From Triplophysa rosa (taxonomy: Eukaryota; Chordata; Actinopteri; Cypriniformes; Nemacheilidae), in NCBI RefSeq assembly GCF_024868665.1, contig NC_079913.1:9304879-9368878 (forward strand): a stretch of 64,000 bases of DNA, in the 5' to 3' direction. Shown in pieces: positions 1 to 13,000 of this stretch. The translations under genes were made by a program, and so were the position numbers. The notes beneath the pieces were generated by a model. That model was not told the origin of the DNA and searched no databases. It worked only from the letters and a program-made list of their open reading frames with translations. Positions within the stretch are counted from its first letter, which is position 1; each line of letters begins with the position of its first letter.

Positions 1-1008
1 TTATGTAAAAAAAAAAAAATCGGGAGATACAAGGCTTCAGAAGGACAACAGTTATATGCAATATTTCAATATTTTTTAAATGTGTCGTTCTCCGTTTTGG
101 TAATAAAAACAAAGTGGAAAATGTTTTTTAGTAGCTTTTCATCATTGGTTGACTGGAAGATGGTTGAAACTACAGTACTACTAGTACATAGTACTTTTAA
201 CGCTGACATAAACGAACGGCAGTTCAGACTCAAATGTGAACAGAGAACTGCGGGGGCAGGGGGGTGAAACTGAATGTGCTAAAATAGTGTTAAAACTCAA
301 ATTTTCTCAGTTTGCAGGTGTTTTAGGTAAACGCATGAAGATTGCAACATCACGATTCCTACGGTAGTTCTACTTCACCATGTTCCCAAATCAAATGTTT
401 ACTGAAAGGTAACCCTCTATTGCATCCTCTAGCTCTTAGTGCGATACATTGCTGGCATGAATTTTTACGCCTCGTCGCTAGCTCAAGCCTTAAAAACAAT
501 GAACTGTCAAGTAAAACTGATTCCTGATCAGTGAGGCAAGATCTAGCAAATCAGCTGAGCCCTAAGGCAATATGACCACCTGTTACCCACAATGCTCTAT
601 GCCCAGCACTGGGGCATGCTTGGGTAATGACATCCCCGGGTGAAGAATGACCCCAAAACCATGTGCTATGGCCTTGCTTACGTTAACAAGGAACGGTGTG
701 TAATACACATCAAAAATATAGATTTCACAGAGAAGCCGTATGGTATTGAAGCATATGCTGTCCTCAAACGAAGGACGACGAGTTTAAGAACGTTACAAGG
801 TCTAAAAACACATTGAGCAAAGAGAATCTGCTCATTTCATTTAGAAATTCCTTTTAACTTTACACTGCCTCCGGATGTCAGCTATCATCTCAAAGGCTCT
901 GAGGGAATCTTAATATGAAGATCTTTGTTATACTGACTTTTCAGTTTCCTTCTTTTCCTAGAAGATCTAAAGTGAGAGAAAGAGACTGATTTGGTCTCTG
1001 GTACTCAC
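1..1008. other. snd1 intron 12 (partial)
   Basis: AT-rich non-coding sequence downstream of snd1 exon 12 on the minus strand. I looked for the next SND1 exon (expected to encode NIAEALVSKGLATV-like sequence) and did not find it, so it lies left of the window. No repeat family is recognised apart from an A-run at 8-19. Confidence 0.7.
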
Positions 1009-4000
1009 ATTCCTCCAATGGTAACCGTAGCACAGGTACGTTCTGGGAAGGCAGGGACGCCACCCGTTTCCAAAGCCGTGGTGGCAGCTCTGATGTAATC
1101 GACCATGACATTAACCTGTAAAGATAGAAAACGAAAAGGTTAAACCACTGGTCTCAAAGAGTCAATGTAAGGCCAGGAAGCACAGCCTACATACAGACTA
1201 TAAGCCTGTCAGAGGCCCAGGCTATGGAGATAAATTGACCACTGAAGGCACACGTGAGAACATGGAGAACCGCAGTGTTGCAGTGTTTTATGATGTCGCA
1301 TTAAACCTGACAGAATTACGCCAAGAAAAAGCAACACATCAAACTCTGAATTTGATATCTTTGTACAGGATTGCAAATCAAGCGAAAAGCTGGCTGTAAA
1401 GAGAGTTTACTGACCTAAAAAAATAAAAACAATGGATTACGAGGCTTTCGGTGAAGGGTGGACAAATTGTGTTAGGGCATCTAGCGATGGGTTTTGTGTG
1501 TGTGCGTGTGCAAGCATGACTGTGGGCTACTTTCCAAGGTGACCCCGAGTCAGTGTGAATCATGTCAGGCTAGACCGTAGATCTCCCCAGAGGAACCCTG
1601 ACCAAACATGGAAACTGTTTATCACATAGCGAGAAACAGGCCGGTAACTATTTTACTTAATGGCAAAAGAGGGAAGTGGGAGAGGATAACAAAACCTGAT
1701 TATATCACGACGAAAAGCATAGACACCAAACTGCTCCAGGCTAGGATATCGACTCCCTTTGTGTCAAACTCTCTCAGAGGTCATCGGATCATCCTGGAAG
1801 GGGCGCTCCATTCAGTCCCCGTCCTTCTTGTTAGATCCGAGCAAATAAAGAAGCCTGGTTAAGAAATTCAGAGATAGGAGCCCTTGCCTAATGGAGAGAC
1901 TGTGATCTTGTCAATTCTGTTCCAATAGTTCAGCGCAAACAGAGAGTTGGGTGCCAATCTGAAATAGTGAGCCGGATCTCTCTTCTGCCTTGACACCAAA
2001 GGGGGGGGAGGTGTGTCATTAATTAGGGTGACATTGGGACCACGCAAGGACGAAGACTATACCGGACCAATTGCCACACGGTCTATTGCGTGCGCGTGGA
2101 TTGATTGTATCCAGTTATAGAATGAACTACAACGCATGGCTGCGCATCTGTAAAGATACCTTTAAAAATAAAAGAGAGGCACAGCCAACAGTCATGTGTC
2201 AAAAGACGTCGCTTTTATCTGAAGGTCTCTGCCCAGCAGCAGAAACATACGCTCAGGACAAGAAAGATCAATTTCAACGTGCCTCTTTAAAACGGAGCTC
2301 TGCCCCAGTAAATCCATAACTAGGGGGATATTCTCGCTGGATTGTACGCGGGTCATGTTGAAGGGTACAGTTTACATAGTAAAACAATTCCAATGCTCAT
2401 TTTGTCTAACTCAAAAATATTAGTCATCCCCTTGGAAGTCAGCTGGGGCCCCCCTGTTGAGAACCACTGCTTTAAATAGTGGATTTTCCATTAATGCTTA
2501 TTTTATAAGAAATTACTTTTGACAAACAATGTGCACTCTTTGCATCCTTTGAAGTGTATCTATAACATACAGCTGAAAACCCCCTTGGATATGCCATAAA
2601 AGTGCATTTGATGTAGTACGACCTTTGGTGGCTTCCCTTAAACTGGTGCTGGGGCATTGTAACGCTGATAAACACAAAAGTACCTTGCTTTAGACCCATA
2701 TTCCTATACCAAATTATTATATTATATATTACATAATATTATGTGAACAGAGGCTCTGTGTAAGAACAAAAGTGCATCCAAAGAAAGTAAATCAATTAGG
2801 CAAAAGGCAAAAAGATTACAAAGCTACTAACTAACGTCTAAAGTCTTACGTCTCCCCTTCGTGAACTCATTCCGATTATCCCGAGCCCATTTGCCCCAAA
2901 TGAGAATGTTACCCAGTCTAATGGACGTAAATGGGAGTTCATTAGGTGGGGGAATCCTGTGGCCCCTCATTTTCTTACCCCAGGAGTTTAGTGTTTCATC
3001 AACAAATAAAACACGAAATGATTGCATTTTGATCCTCTCTTCTGCTCTCGTTTCCTCTCTGAAAGGCAGAGACAGCTCTGCACCATTGGGCAGGAGTAAT
3101 GAGCTTGGTTGAATGACCAAGTCTTCTAAAGAAATGCAAAACGCCAACAATTCCCTCTCTTTCAGAGGAGCGAAAGTGCTCATGAAGAAAGAGAAAATGA
3201 AAGAGCGAGACACAGAGAGCAGCCATTTGGGAGGCAGATGACAGATTAAATGGTCTTTAAGAGTCGTGTCTGAATAAGAAAGATCTGATGGAAACATAAC
3301 AGCGATAGGGGGTGAACTGAGAATAGCCCAGACCGGGAGGATGACAGAGACTGAAATGATGGTGAAGCATTTGTCAAAACCAGAGAAAGGTCCGCTGGAC
3401 AGAAATGCAGCGTGGCACGTATCCGGTGAGCGTGCATGCATGTTTTAGAGACACGGGCGGCTATAGAGCTGCTCTTGGCGAGCTTAAGTCTCTGCGAGCG
3501 GTATAATGCGGTGAGGGAAGGTGTAGTCAGGAAACTCAGTAATACATATTTCATGGATTAAAAGTGAGCTACTAGACTCGCACGCTGCTGTAATTCCCTC
3601 TAAAGCAGAAGCCCGAGCGGAGGAAAAAGATGGATGGGACTGTGCCGGCAGCTGCGGGTGAGAATGCATCAGGGCCGAGGTGCATTTCTTAGCAACACGA
3701 AAAACTCTCTGCGCTCTCTTTCATAAAAGTGAACAAATGAATAAAAATCACTCGCATACACCTGCACAAACACAGACATCAGATTCTTGACGCTCGCATT
3801 CACTCGGCTACTCTCTCATGCTGCGTCTTGTTCACACCTCACACACGCATAACAGAGGCACTTTGAGCGGGCAGGATTATCCAAACGTGCTCTTTCCTGA
3901 TAAGTGGATTAATGAAACATTTCCATTTGACTTTTTGCTGAGGCAGAGACCCTCTACAGAGGCGCTACTTAGAAAGTTAGCCAAATCTATCTTTGGATTA

Positions 4001-7000
4001 TGTCACCGGGAAGTTCGGTTTCGATACGGGGAAGGAAAATGGAAAAATGCAGCTCTCCGTAGATTTACCTCTATTACCCACAGCTAGTCAATGCCATTCA
4101 TTCTTCTCTATCCTCACAAAGGAAACACGATCTGAACAGACGGCACGCTCCAGCCCTTCCAGAGCTGCGGTTCTCAGGAGGGCGGCAAGAGCTCTGACTT
4201 TAGCCGATTCAACAATTGCTAAGATTCTTTTGACCAATGAAATTGTATTATTTTTGCAACCGTTTGAGTTCATTGGATAAGGATGTTTCAAAAAGCTCAC
4301 AAAAGAGCATTCTAGTCAAGAAAATACTTTATAGAGCTAAGAATATCCAAACAAATAAACACAAACAAATTTCCAAGGCTTTTCAGCATTTTATAATATT
4401 CTCTTAACCTTACCAGGCCCAGAAATCAAAACGTAAAAATGTTAATACGTTTCCATATCTTCCTTGATCATGGAAACCCTGTCAAATGTAAGGGGGGGTT
4501 CAGTGAACTAGACTACATGCAGACTACATCTGAAACAAATGGATGTGAGCGTAGATGTAAATACCTAGATGCCACATTAGCAGCTGTTTCTATGGGTCGC
4601 TATACGTAGGTCGTCCGCCATATTGGAACGGTGCGAGTCGGTCTGTGTTGCCAAGTCTGCGGTTCTCCCGTGGAATTGGGTTACTTTTTTTACCCAGTGT
4701 CTGGAGCACTTCAATGAGGCATCTAGTTAAGTATACCTATGGATGCGAGGAAACGGCTCCATCCTGAACAATACTTATAACGTCAAAACATTCATAATAA
4801 ATGATATCCTAAATGCATTAAGAAAGTTAAATGAAAGGTTTTGGAGCATAAAATCTTCGCTTTTGACCTGAACAGGATGCATTCAAATTGTACTTTCCAC
4901 TATCAATAACAAAACAATCAGTCCTTAACCACAGACCTCTTTTTCTGCTATAAACATCTAAAATTGCACAGATTATTTTTCTTCTAAACAGTTGGAACAT
5001 GCAAAAATGTCCACAGCTGTTGCTAGGGCAGCAGGAGATATGCTAAAACGTGACGCGCCTCAGTCCAAGGCCTCATCTTCACACGACATTGTGTCCTAGC
5101 AACAACAAAAGCAACCCTCCAAATGGTTGCTGCGGAAAAAAAAACACACTGAGAAAATTCAGCAGAAATTAACTCTTAATTATTCAGGCAAATCCAAAAA
5201 AATCACCTCCAGTAAAAGATCTGTAAGACGTTACCTTTGATTCTGAGGATGCTTAATATTACACACCACAATTTCAAAGCACTTCATTGACATTTAATGA
5301 GTCAAAAGTGGATCCTCAAGATGATTGCATGCCTGCGCTGGCATCTTTGAGCGGTAAAAAGTCTGAATAAATCCAAACATTCCCACACTGTTTGCATTAA
5401 TATGCAAACAGGCATCGTACCGTGCCGAGCGTTGTATAAATCAAACTAAACTGACGACTCCCGCTGAGTGCGTACACAGGAAATGCCTAGCATGAATCTG
5501 ATCTGAGATTAAACTCGTTCCTTTCCGTTTCTCGTCTCTATTGGCTAAATATTCAAATGATTCCGGGTCAGTGAACCAGCAAAAGCAGCAGCAATAAAAT
5601 GTCGGTTTCCAGGCATACATTCCAGTATAATATAAAAGTGCACTGGTAATCCAGCGCCCGCCGAACATTTATGAGAAAACGCTTGTGTGTGAGAAATTGG
5701 ATTTCTTTGGGGTTAAATCAAATGGCCCTTAGAGGTGGAATTTTCCATTACTCTACACAAACACTTAACTGTTTGAGCGAGAAACGTCTTCAACCGCAGC
5801 CATACTATCTACAGAGGGCTGCCCATTACACTTTAATGAGTCCAAACATGAGAAGAACTTCCTAGACCAGTTTATAACCTGCTGACTCAATAAAAAGCAT
5901 GATGCAAGTAGGGATGCTTCTGGTCATCATGAGTGGATCTCACAAAACCTCTCACAAAGTCCATTCACCGCAAAAGAAAACATGAATATACTGTCCAATT
6001 TTGACATATTCTTAATATTGACATTTTTATTACTACAATGTGTCTGATGTTGTTTCAATTATTTTCTTATTATGATTTACATTAGCAGGAATCAAAAAGC
6101 AATAGTAAATTATATTTTGCAATTCAATTTAAAACGATACATTACGAAGTCATCATACACGAATACAACAGCGTTAATAGTAGACATTTTCCCAATGCAA
6201 TCTTTTTTCCAAAATGTGACTATTCATAATGGTTAGCTTGACATTTACTTTACTTTAATACACGTTCCTGGTCTTATTGTGAGCGAATTATCAAGGCTTG
6301 CCATTGCAAACCATGTCACATGGATTTGTGAGCCTCTTGCAATTTCATTTGCACGTGTATGTTATTGAGAGGGCACATGTTTATATGCACATTTTCAACT
6401 GGCAGTGCCCTGTGCTTTTGCATTCATTGTGCTTTCACCAGAAAATGTTATTCATGCCGTGCTGGAGAAAAGTTGTTGAGCTCAAGGTCTGCGCGGTCAA
6501 TGTGCTCGGTGACTCCAAAGAGAATACAGAAAAACTCAGGGAAATAATATAACTGACTTTTGAAATACTGTAAAATAAGAAATATCACGTAGGGAAAAAA
6601 AGGCACAACATTAACAACGAACGTGTAGAAATGCTGGCATAACTGATGCGTTTAAATGGAATCTTACCTTTTTCCCAATGAGCTTCTTCCTCATGAATTC
6701 TCGTGCCTCGAACATGTAAGGAATATCGTACAGAGGACGGAAACGTTTATCTTTGTCCTTGTTTTTCTCCTGTAGACAAAAAGAAAAAAGAGAGAAGTCA
6801 ATATCAGACACAGACAGAAGTCAATATCACGGCAGTTGAAAAAATCTGCCCCAAACAGGCACAACATTTAATCTCTCCCTCAGACTCTCACAAGACTTCC
6901 AAAAAAACCTGTCTCATCTTCCGCCCCTTCAAGTTCCCTCCAAATTCACGCTCTCACCTTCTTTCCATTCTTTTAAATTGAGGTTTATATTGTGGTTTTG

Positions 7001-10000
7001 TCTCGGGTGATCTCAACACAGCCACGCACATTCCTTTACTAGAACTTGAACTTTTGTGAAGATTTCTTTTACTGTTATTTATTTAGCTTATTCCAGCTGT
7101 GGCCACAACAGTATGAATTAATACACTGAACCACATTCAGGGACACTCGACCCAAAATAGAGAGAAACATGATGTAATTGAGCGTTCTGGGAAGGAATGT
7201 GGAATTCCTGTAGGAATTAAGAGCGAATGCTGGGAAGTCTTTTCTAGGATTGGTTGGTTCCAGGCAACAAAGCACAGAGACAAAGCTTAAGGGAAAACAG
7301 AAGCAAGGACAGAAGCAAAGAAGCCGAGAACACGGTCAGGATGGGATTGTATTGGTAACCCTACGGATCTAATCTTTAAAAGGACCATTCATAAAATATG
7401 AAGCGTTTTAAATCCTCATGTTTTAGCCTAAATCCAGCAGGTTTATCTCTGCTGCAATATTAACCCACATCAGCTATGCCCGTCTGCATAAAACATTAAA
7501 AAACATTATGACTTAAAATTTGCATCTTTCATGTTACATGACTATGGTAGGTCAATAAAGTGTCTAAATACGGACATGGAATCAATTTGTTATAACATGT
7601 ACCACTTTATGTACTTATTCGTATATATACACACAATATCTACATAGATATAAACAAACACTACCACTACACTAACATGTCCTGTACTCCATATAAGTAA
7701 CTGTAAGGATTGAGATGTTTTTCAGTGTTATTTTTATTTAACTCGCACCTTTGGTCATGTCTCATCTCACCTAGAGCCCCAGTGAGTCATAAGTGCCACT
7801 GATGCCCCACAAAAGAAATAGGTGCATGACGCCCCTGCTTCCGAAAGTCATTTCACAGCATTGAAATGTTGCACGCAATGCGCTGAAACTCCTTTCTGAT
7901 GTAGGAGCTTTCAGGACGGAACATAATACAGAAACCTCTGAAACGGAGGACAACCCATTTTCAGCCCGCCTAAAAATATCCACGGCAATTCCTTTCCCCC
8001 CGAGCAAAAGAAAAAGAAAAAAATGGAGCGTGGCTATGTAGTCGTACGTTACAGCGTGTGCTGTGTAGTTACAAGACAAAATGTCAGCAAGCGTGTTGCA
8101 CACAACACAAAGTAACAAAGCGTGTAGAGCCTCGGAAGTGAAGTAAAGTGAGATTCTGTTGTAATATTTGACCCGTGGGATGGGGTTAACAATTCCCAAG
8201 TCATGTCGGCAGACATTTGCGATGGTGCTAAATAGCAAATCTCGGAACGACACAAAGCTTTGTCTACTGTCGAGATACAAGTCTTTGTGATTGTACAGAG
8301 CAAATCAAGCGTGTTCTGAGAAGACATGGCAGGGTGGCGACTCAACCGTGTTGAGGAGAAATGAGGATTTCAGTGCCTGGCTCATGATACGTCGAAGTTT
8401 GACTGTAACCAGCTCAATGACAAAAATATATACGATAGTTTACCCAAATATAACCATTCTGTCATTTGTTCACCCATGTGTCGTTCAAAATCTAATAAGG
8501 AACTGACAATTTCCTTTTTTAGATAAACTATCCCTTTAAGACAGGGTTTATGTGCTTTCTCCTCAAGTGTGTGATGTATCCTTTAAAGAGCAGACTGTCA
8601 GGGAACACAGGAGTGTGTTTGGCAACTCTGTTTACAGAGTCTGCCCCGGTCCCACCTCTGCTCCTAAACTTTAATCTGTCTCTCTCCAAAAGACACACAC
8701 ACACACACCTCCCACTGTTTCGCTATTACTGATTTCTTTGTCTCCAACAAATACACACACACTCAAGTTTTCATTCTTGTCTCTCTCTCTTTTTCTCATT
8801 ATTCAGTCTCATTATCAGTAGGTGATAAATGGCTCACGGGTTGGATGTGACTATGAAGCAGAAAGAAAGTGAAAAGCTCTTGCCAGCATCGGGCCTGAGG
8901 GTCCTGAACCTTCACAGGAGCTCCTCCATCAGGGAATAACCAATCACACAATTCAGCAGCCAGAGCCCATCACAGGGGTCCAAAATCATCATAATAACCA
9001 GTTATAACCCCAGTTCCTTAAATAACCAAAAAGTTGAAGAGAAATAAGGGAAAAGTATCTAACAACGTCTTGCGTATCTCATCAACCACTCTGTGCTCTT
9101 ACTGGAAGATCCAGCAACTATTACTGGGTCAGATTGTCCCCACAAGTAATTTGGAGAATGACACGCAAAGGACATTCTTGAAGTCATTGCATTAGGCTTG
9201 AAATCCCTATGTAGTCATTCAAATTTTTTTCTTTAAAAATAACTCCTTTATGCTCTAAAACAACTTGAATGTAACTCTACGTCTTCATTTAATATAGTAC
9301 AGTACATAATTCAGAACGGTGATATGCAAATTAGACCCCGCCTCCACTCAATCACATCCACTCGATCAATTGTGTGAGGTCATTGGTTACAACATGTTCA
9401 TGGCGTAGAAAACAGCCGTGTTTCTTTTAGACCGTCTTTGGAAAACTGCAGTTTTAGGGAGAAATTACAATGGAGTTGATAATGATTTTGGACATGATTT
9501 GTCTAAAAGCAAAGTTAAAACATCACACAAACATGAAATACAAAAATATATATAAATCACCTTGAAAATTAGATTGTCACCACAGGTGGCCTTTAAAGCC
9601 TTATAAAATAACATGTGCTGTAAAATTGTCTTTTTAGCTTTGAGACTATAGATCTAGGTGGATTTCTGGGTTTCTGTTACCATGGTAATTTCTGAGGCTG
9701 GATTTTTTTCTAATTAAACCATCCTATTCTGGTATCGCTGCATAGGAACACAAGACACATGGTTTACTGGCATCATGCGGTCATGACAAAATAAATATAG
9801 GATATAAACAAGAGCAGAGGTGACCATATCACACTTAAGAAACAGTCCCCCCAACCCCCCATTTATCCAGCAGCAATGCATTCCATATACAAAACATTTC
9901 TGTCATAAAACATCAAACTTCTTTAACTTTAGGCATGAACAAATAAAGCCTTTACACAAGTATGATCCGGAATTGCCCTAGCTATTCCATCACAAGAACA

Positions 10001-13000
10001 GACAAGCATAACACGAACAACAAGATTTAATTACGCTACTAACTTTTTTAATCAACTCTGACTATTGACTTGGAATGACACAAATAACAAATTGTGAGTT
10101 ACAATTAATGACTACTGTATGTCAAAGCATAACTGAGGTCAAGACCTTCCAGCCTCTCGTAAGAGCACATATGTCTCGCACGACAGCCAGAATGGAGCAT
10201 TATGACCCTCTGTATCAGTCAAGGGAAGCACAATGAGCAATTTAAACTTATATGGCAGCGGCAGAGGCACCTTAGAAAATAACCAGCATTTAGGGCTAAA
10301 ATTATAATGACTATTATGCCTCTTAAAATAAATCAACGATGACGAACAACAGTAATGCAGAGAGAAAAAGGGGGAAAGAGATATAAAGAATATGAATAAG
10401 AATATAAATTGTGCGAGCACAAGAACAGATTATGTTTTATGTACCTTTTTTGATCATTAGTTTTTACATTAAAATAATTCCGTAAAAAATCGTAAATCAT
10501 CATTTAACAGAATCAGAAAGAGCTTTATTGCCAAGTATGTTTGCACATACAAGGAATATGGGCAGTTGTGGCCTAATGGTTAGAGAGTCGGACTCATGAC
10601 CAGAAGGTTGCCGGTTCGATTCCCAGGGCCGGCGGGTAACAACTGAGGTGCCCTTGAACAAGGCACCTTAACCCAACTTGCTCCCCGGGCAGCTGTAGTG
10701 ATAGCTGCCCACTGCTCCGGGGGTACGTGTGTTCACTACTCTCTGGATGGGTTAAATGCAGAGGTCACATTTCGTTGCCTTGTACATGTGCAATGACAAT
10801 AAATTAAATCTAAAAAAAAAAAAAAACTTTGTTTTGGTGACAGGAGCATCCAGAACACAGAAACAGCAACAACAGTACACAGAGACCATAACACAATAGA
10901 ATACAGTACACAATGATTTAAATAAGGGCCTATGGGTATAAAAATTAAGAAATACAATACAATAAACATAAGATAAAGATATAGAGAGTAAAGCTACGTA
11001 TGTATGTAAATACGTACAAGTAAAAAATACAAACCCGATTCCAAAAAAGTTGCAGGAATGCAATAATTTAGAATCTCATAAACTTATATTTTATTCACAA
11101 TAGAATATAGATAACATATCAAATGTTGAAAGTGAGACATTTTGAAATGTCATGCCAAATATTGGCTCATTTTGGATTTCATGAGAGCTACACATTCCAA
11201 AAAAGTTGGGACAGGTAGCAATAAGAGGCCGGAAAAGTTAAATGTACATATAAGGAACAGCTGGAGGACCAATTTGCAACTTATTAGGTCAATTGGCAAC
11301 ATGATTGGGTATAAAAAGAGCCTCTCAGAGTGGCAGTGTCTCTCAGAAGTCAAGATGGGCAGAGGATCACCAATTCCCCCAATGCTGCGGCGAAAAATAG
11401 TGGAGCAATATCAGAAAAGAGTTTCTCAGAGAAAAATTGCAAAGAGTTTGAAGTTATCATCATCTACAGTGCATAATATCATCCAAAGATTCAGAGAATC
11501 TGGAACAATCTCTGTGCGTAAGGGTCAAGGCCGGAAAACCATACTGGATGCCCGTGATCTTCGGGCCCTTAGACGGCACTGCATCACATACAGGAATGCT
11601 ACTGTAATGGAAATCACAACATGGGCTCAGGAATACTTCCAGAAAACATTGTCGGTGAACACAATCCACCGTGCCATTCGCCGTTGCCGGCTAAAACTCT
11701 ATAGGTCAAAAAAGAAGCCATATCTAAACATGATCCAGAAGCGCAGGCGTTTTCTCTGGGCCAAGGCTCATTTAAAATGGACTGTGGCAAAGTGGAAAAC
11801 TGTTCTGTGGTCAGACGAATCAAAATTTGAAGTTCTTTTTGGAAAACTGGGACACCATGTAATCCGGACTAAAGAGGACAAGGACAACCCAAGTTGTTAT
11901 CAGCGCTCAGTTCAGAAGCCTGCATCTCTGATGGTATGGGGTTGCATGAGTGCGTGTGGCATGGGCAGCTTACACATCTGGAAAGGCACCATCAATGCTG
12001 AAAGGTATATCCAAGTTCTAGAACAACATATGCTCCCATCCAGACGTCGTCTCTTTCAGGGAAGACCTTGCATTTTCCAACACGACAATGCCAGACCACA
12101 TACTGCATCAATTACAACATCATGGCTGCGTAGAAGAAGGATCCGGGTACTGAAATGGCCAGCCTGCAGTCCAGATCTTTCACCCATAGAAAACATTTGG
12201 CGCATCATAAAGAGGAAGATGCGACAAAGAAGACCTAAGACAGTCGGCAACTAGAAGCCTGTATTAGACAAGAATGGGACAACATTCCTATTCCTAAACT
12301 TGAGCAACTTGTCACCTCAGTCCCCAGACGTTTGCAGACTGTTATAAAAAGAAGAGGGGATGCCACACAGTGGTAAACATGGCCTTGTCCCAACTTTTTT
12401 GAGATGTGTTGATGCCATGAAATTTAAAATCAACTTATTTTTCCCTTAAAATGATACATTCTCTCAGTTTAAACATTTGATATGTCATCTATGTTGTATT
12501 CTGAATAAAATATTGACATTTGAAACTTCGACATCATTGCATTCTGTTTTTATTCACAATTTGTACAGTGTCCCAACTTTTTTGGAATCGGGTTTGTAAG
12601 AATAGACTATTGTAGTACAAGGTATGTGCTATATACAGCAGAATGAATGAAATATAATTTACAGAAAAAGTTGTACAAAAATAGATAGTGTATTAATATT
12701 GCACTTAATTATTATTGCACAGAGTTATTAATTGCACAGTGTGTAAAAACATTTAACTGTTCAAGAGGTAGATGGCCTGAGGGAAGAAGCTGTTTTTGTG
12801 TCTGGTTGTTTTGGTGCTCAGTGCTCTGTAGCGCCGACCAGACAGCAGCATTGTGAAGAGATGATGGCTTGGATGTGAGAGGTCCAGGGTGATTTTCTGA
12901 GCCCTTTTCCTCACTCTGGATGTATACAGTTCTTGGAGGGTGGGCAGGGGAGCACCAATGCTCTTCTCAGCAGTCCGAACCGTCCTCTGTAGTCTTCTGA

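Noticed and set aside
2827..3441. 204-residue minus-strand open frame in snd1 intron 11
   Set aside because: No domain, no splice partners and composition like intron. Kept only as a possible non-coding element.
7771..8280. 169-residue minus-strand open frame in snd1 intron 10
   Set aside because: No recognisable motif; hydrophobic and Cys/Leu-rich as expected for chance reading of AT/CA-rich DNA.
10561..10640. Possible tRNA gene
   Set aside because: It has A- and B-box-like motifs but no closed acceptor stem, and it continues into a SINE body with a poly(A) tail.
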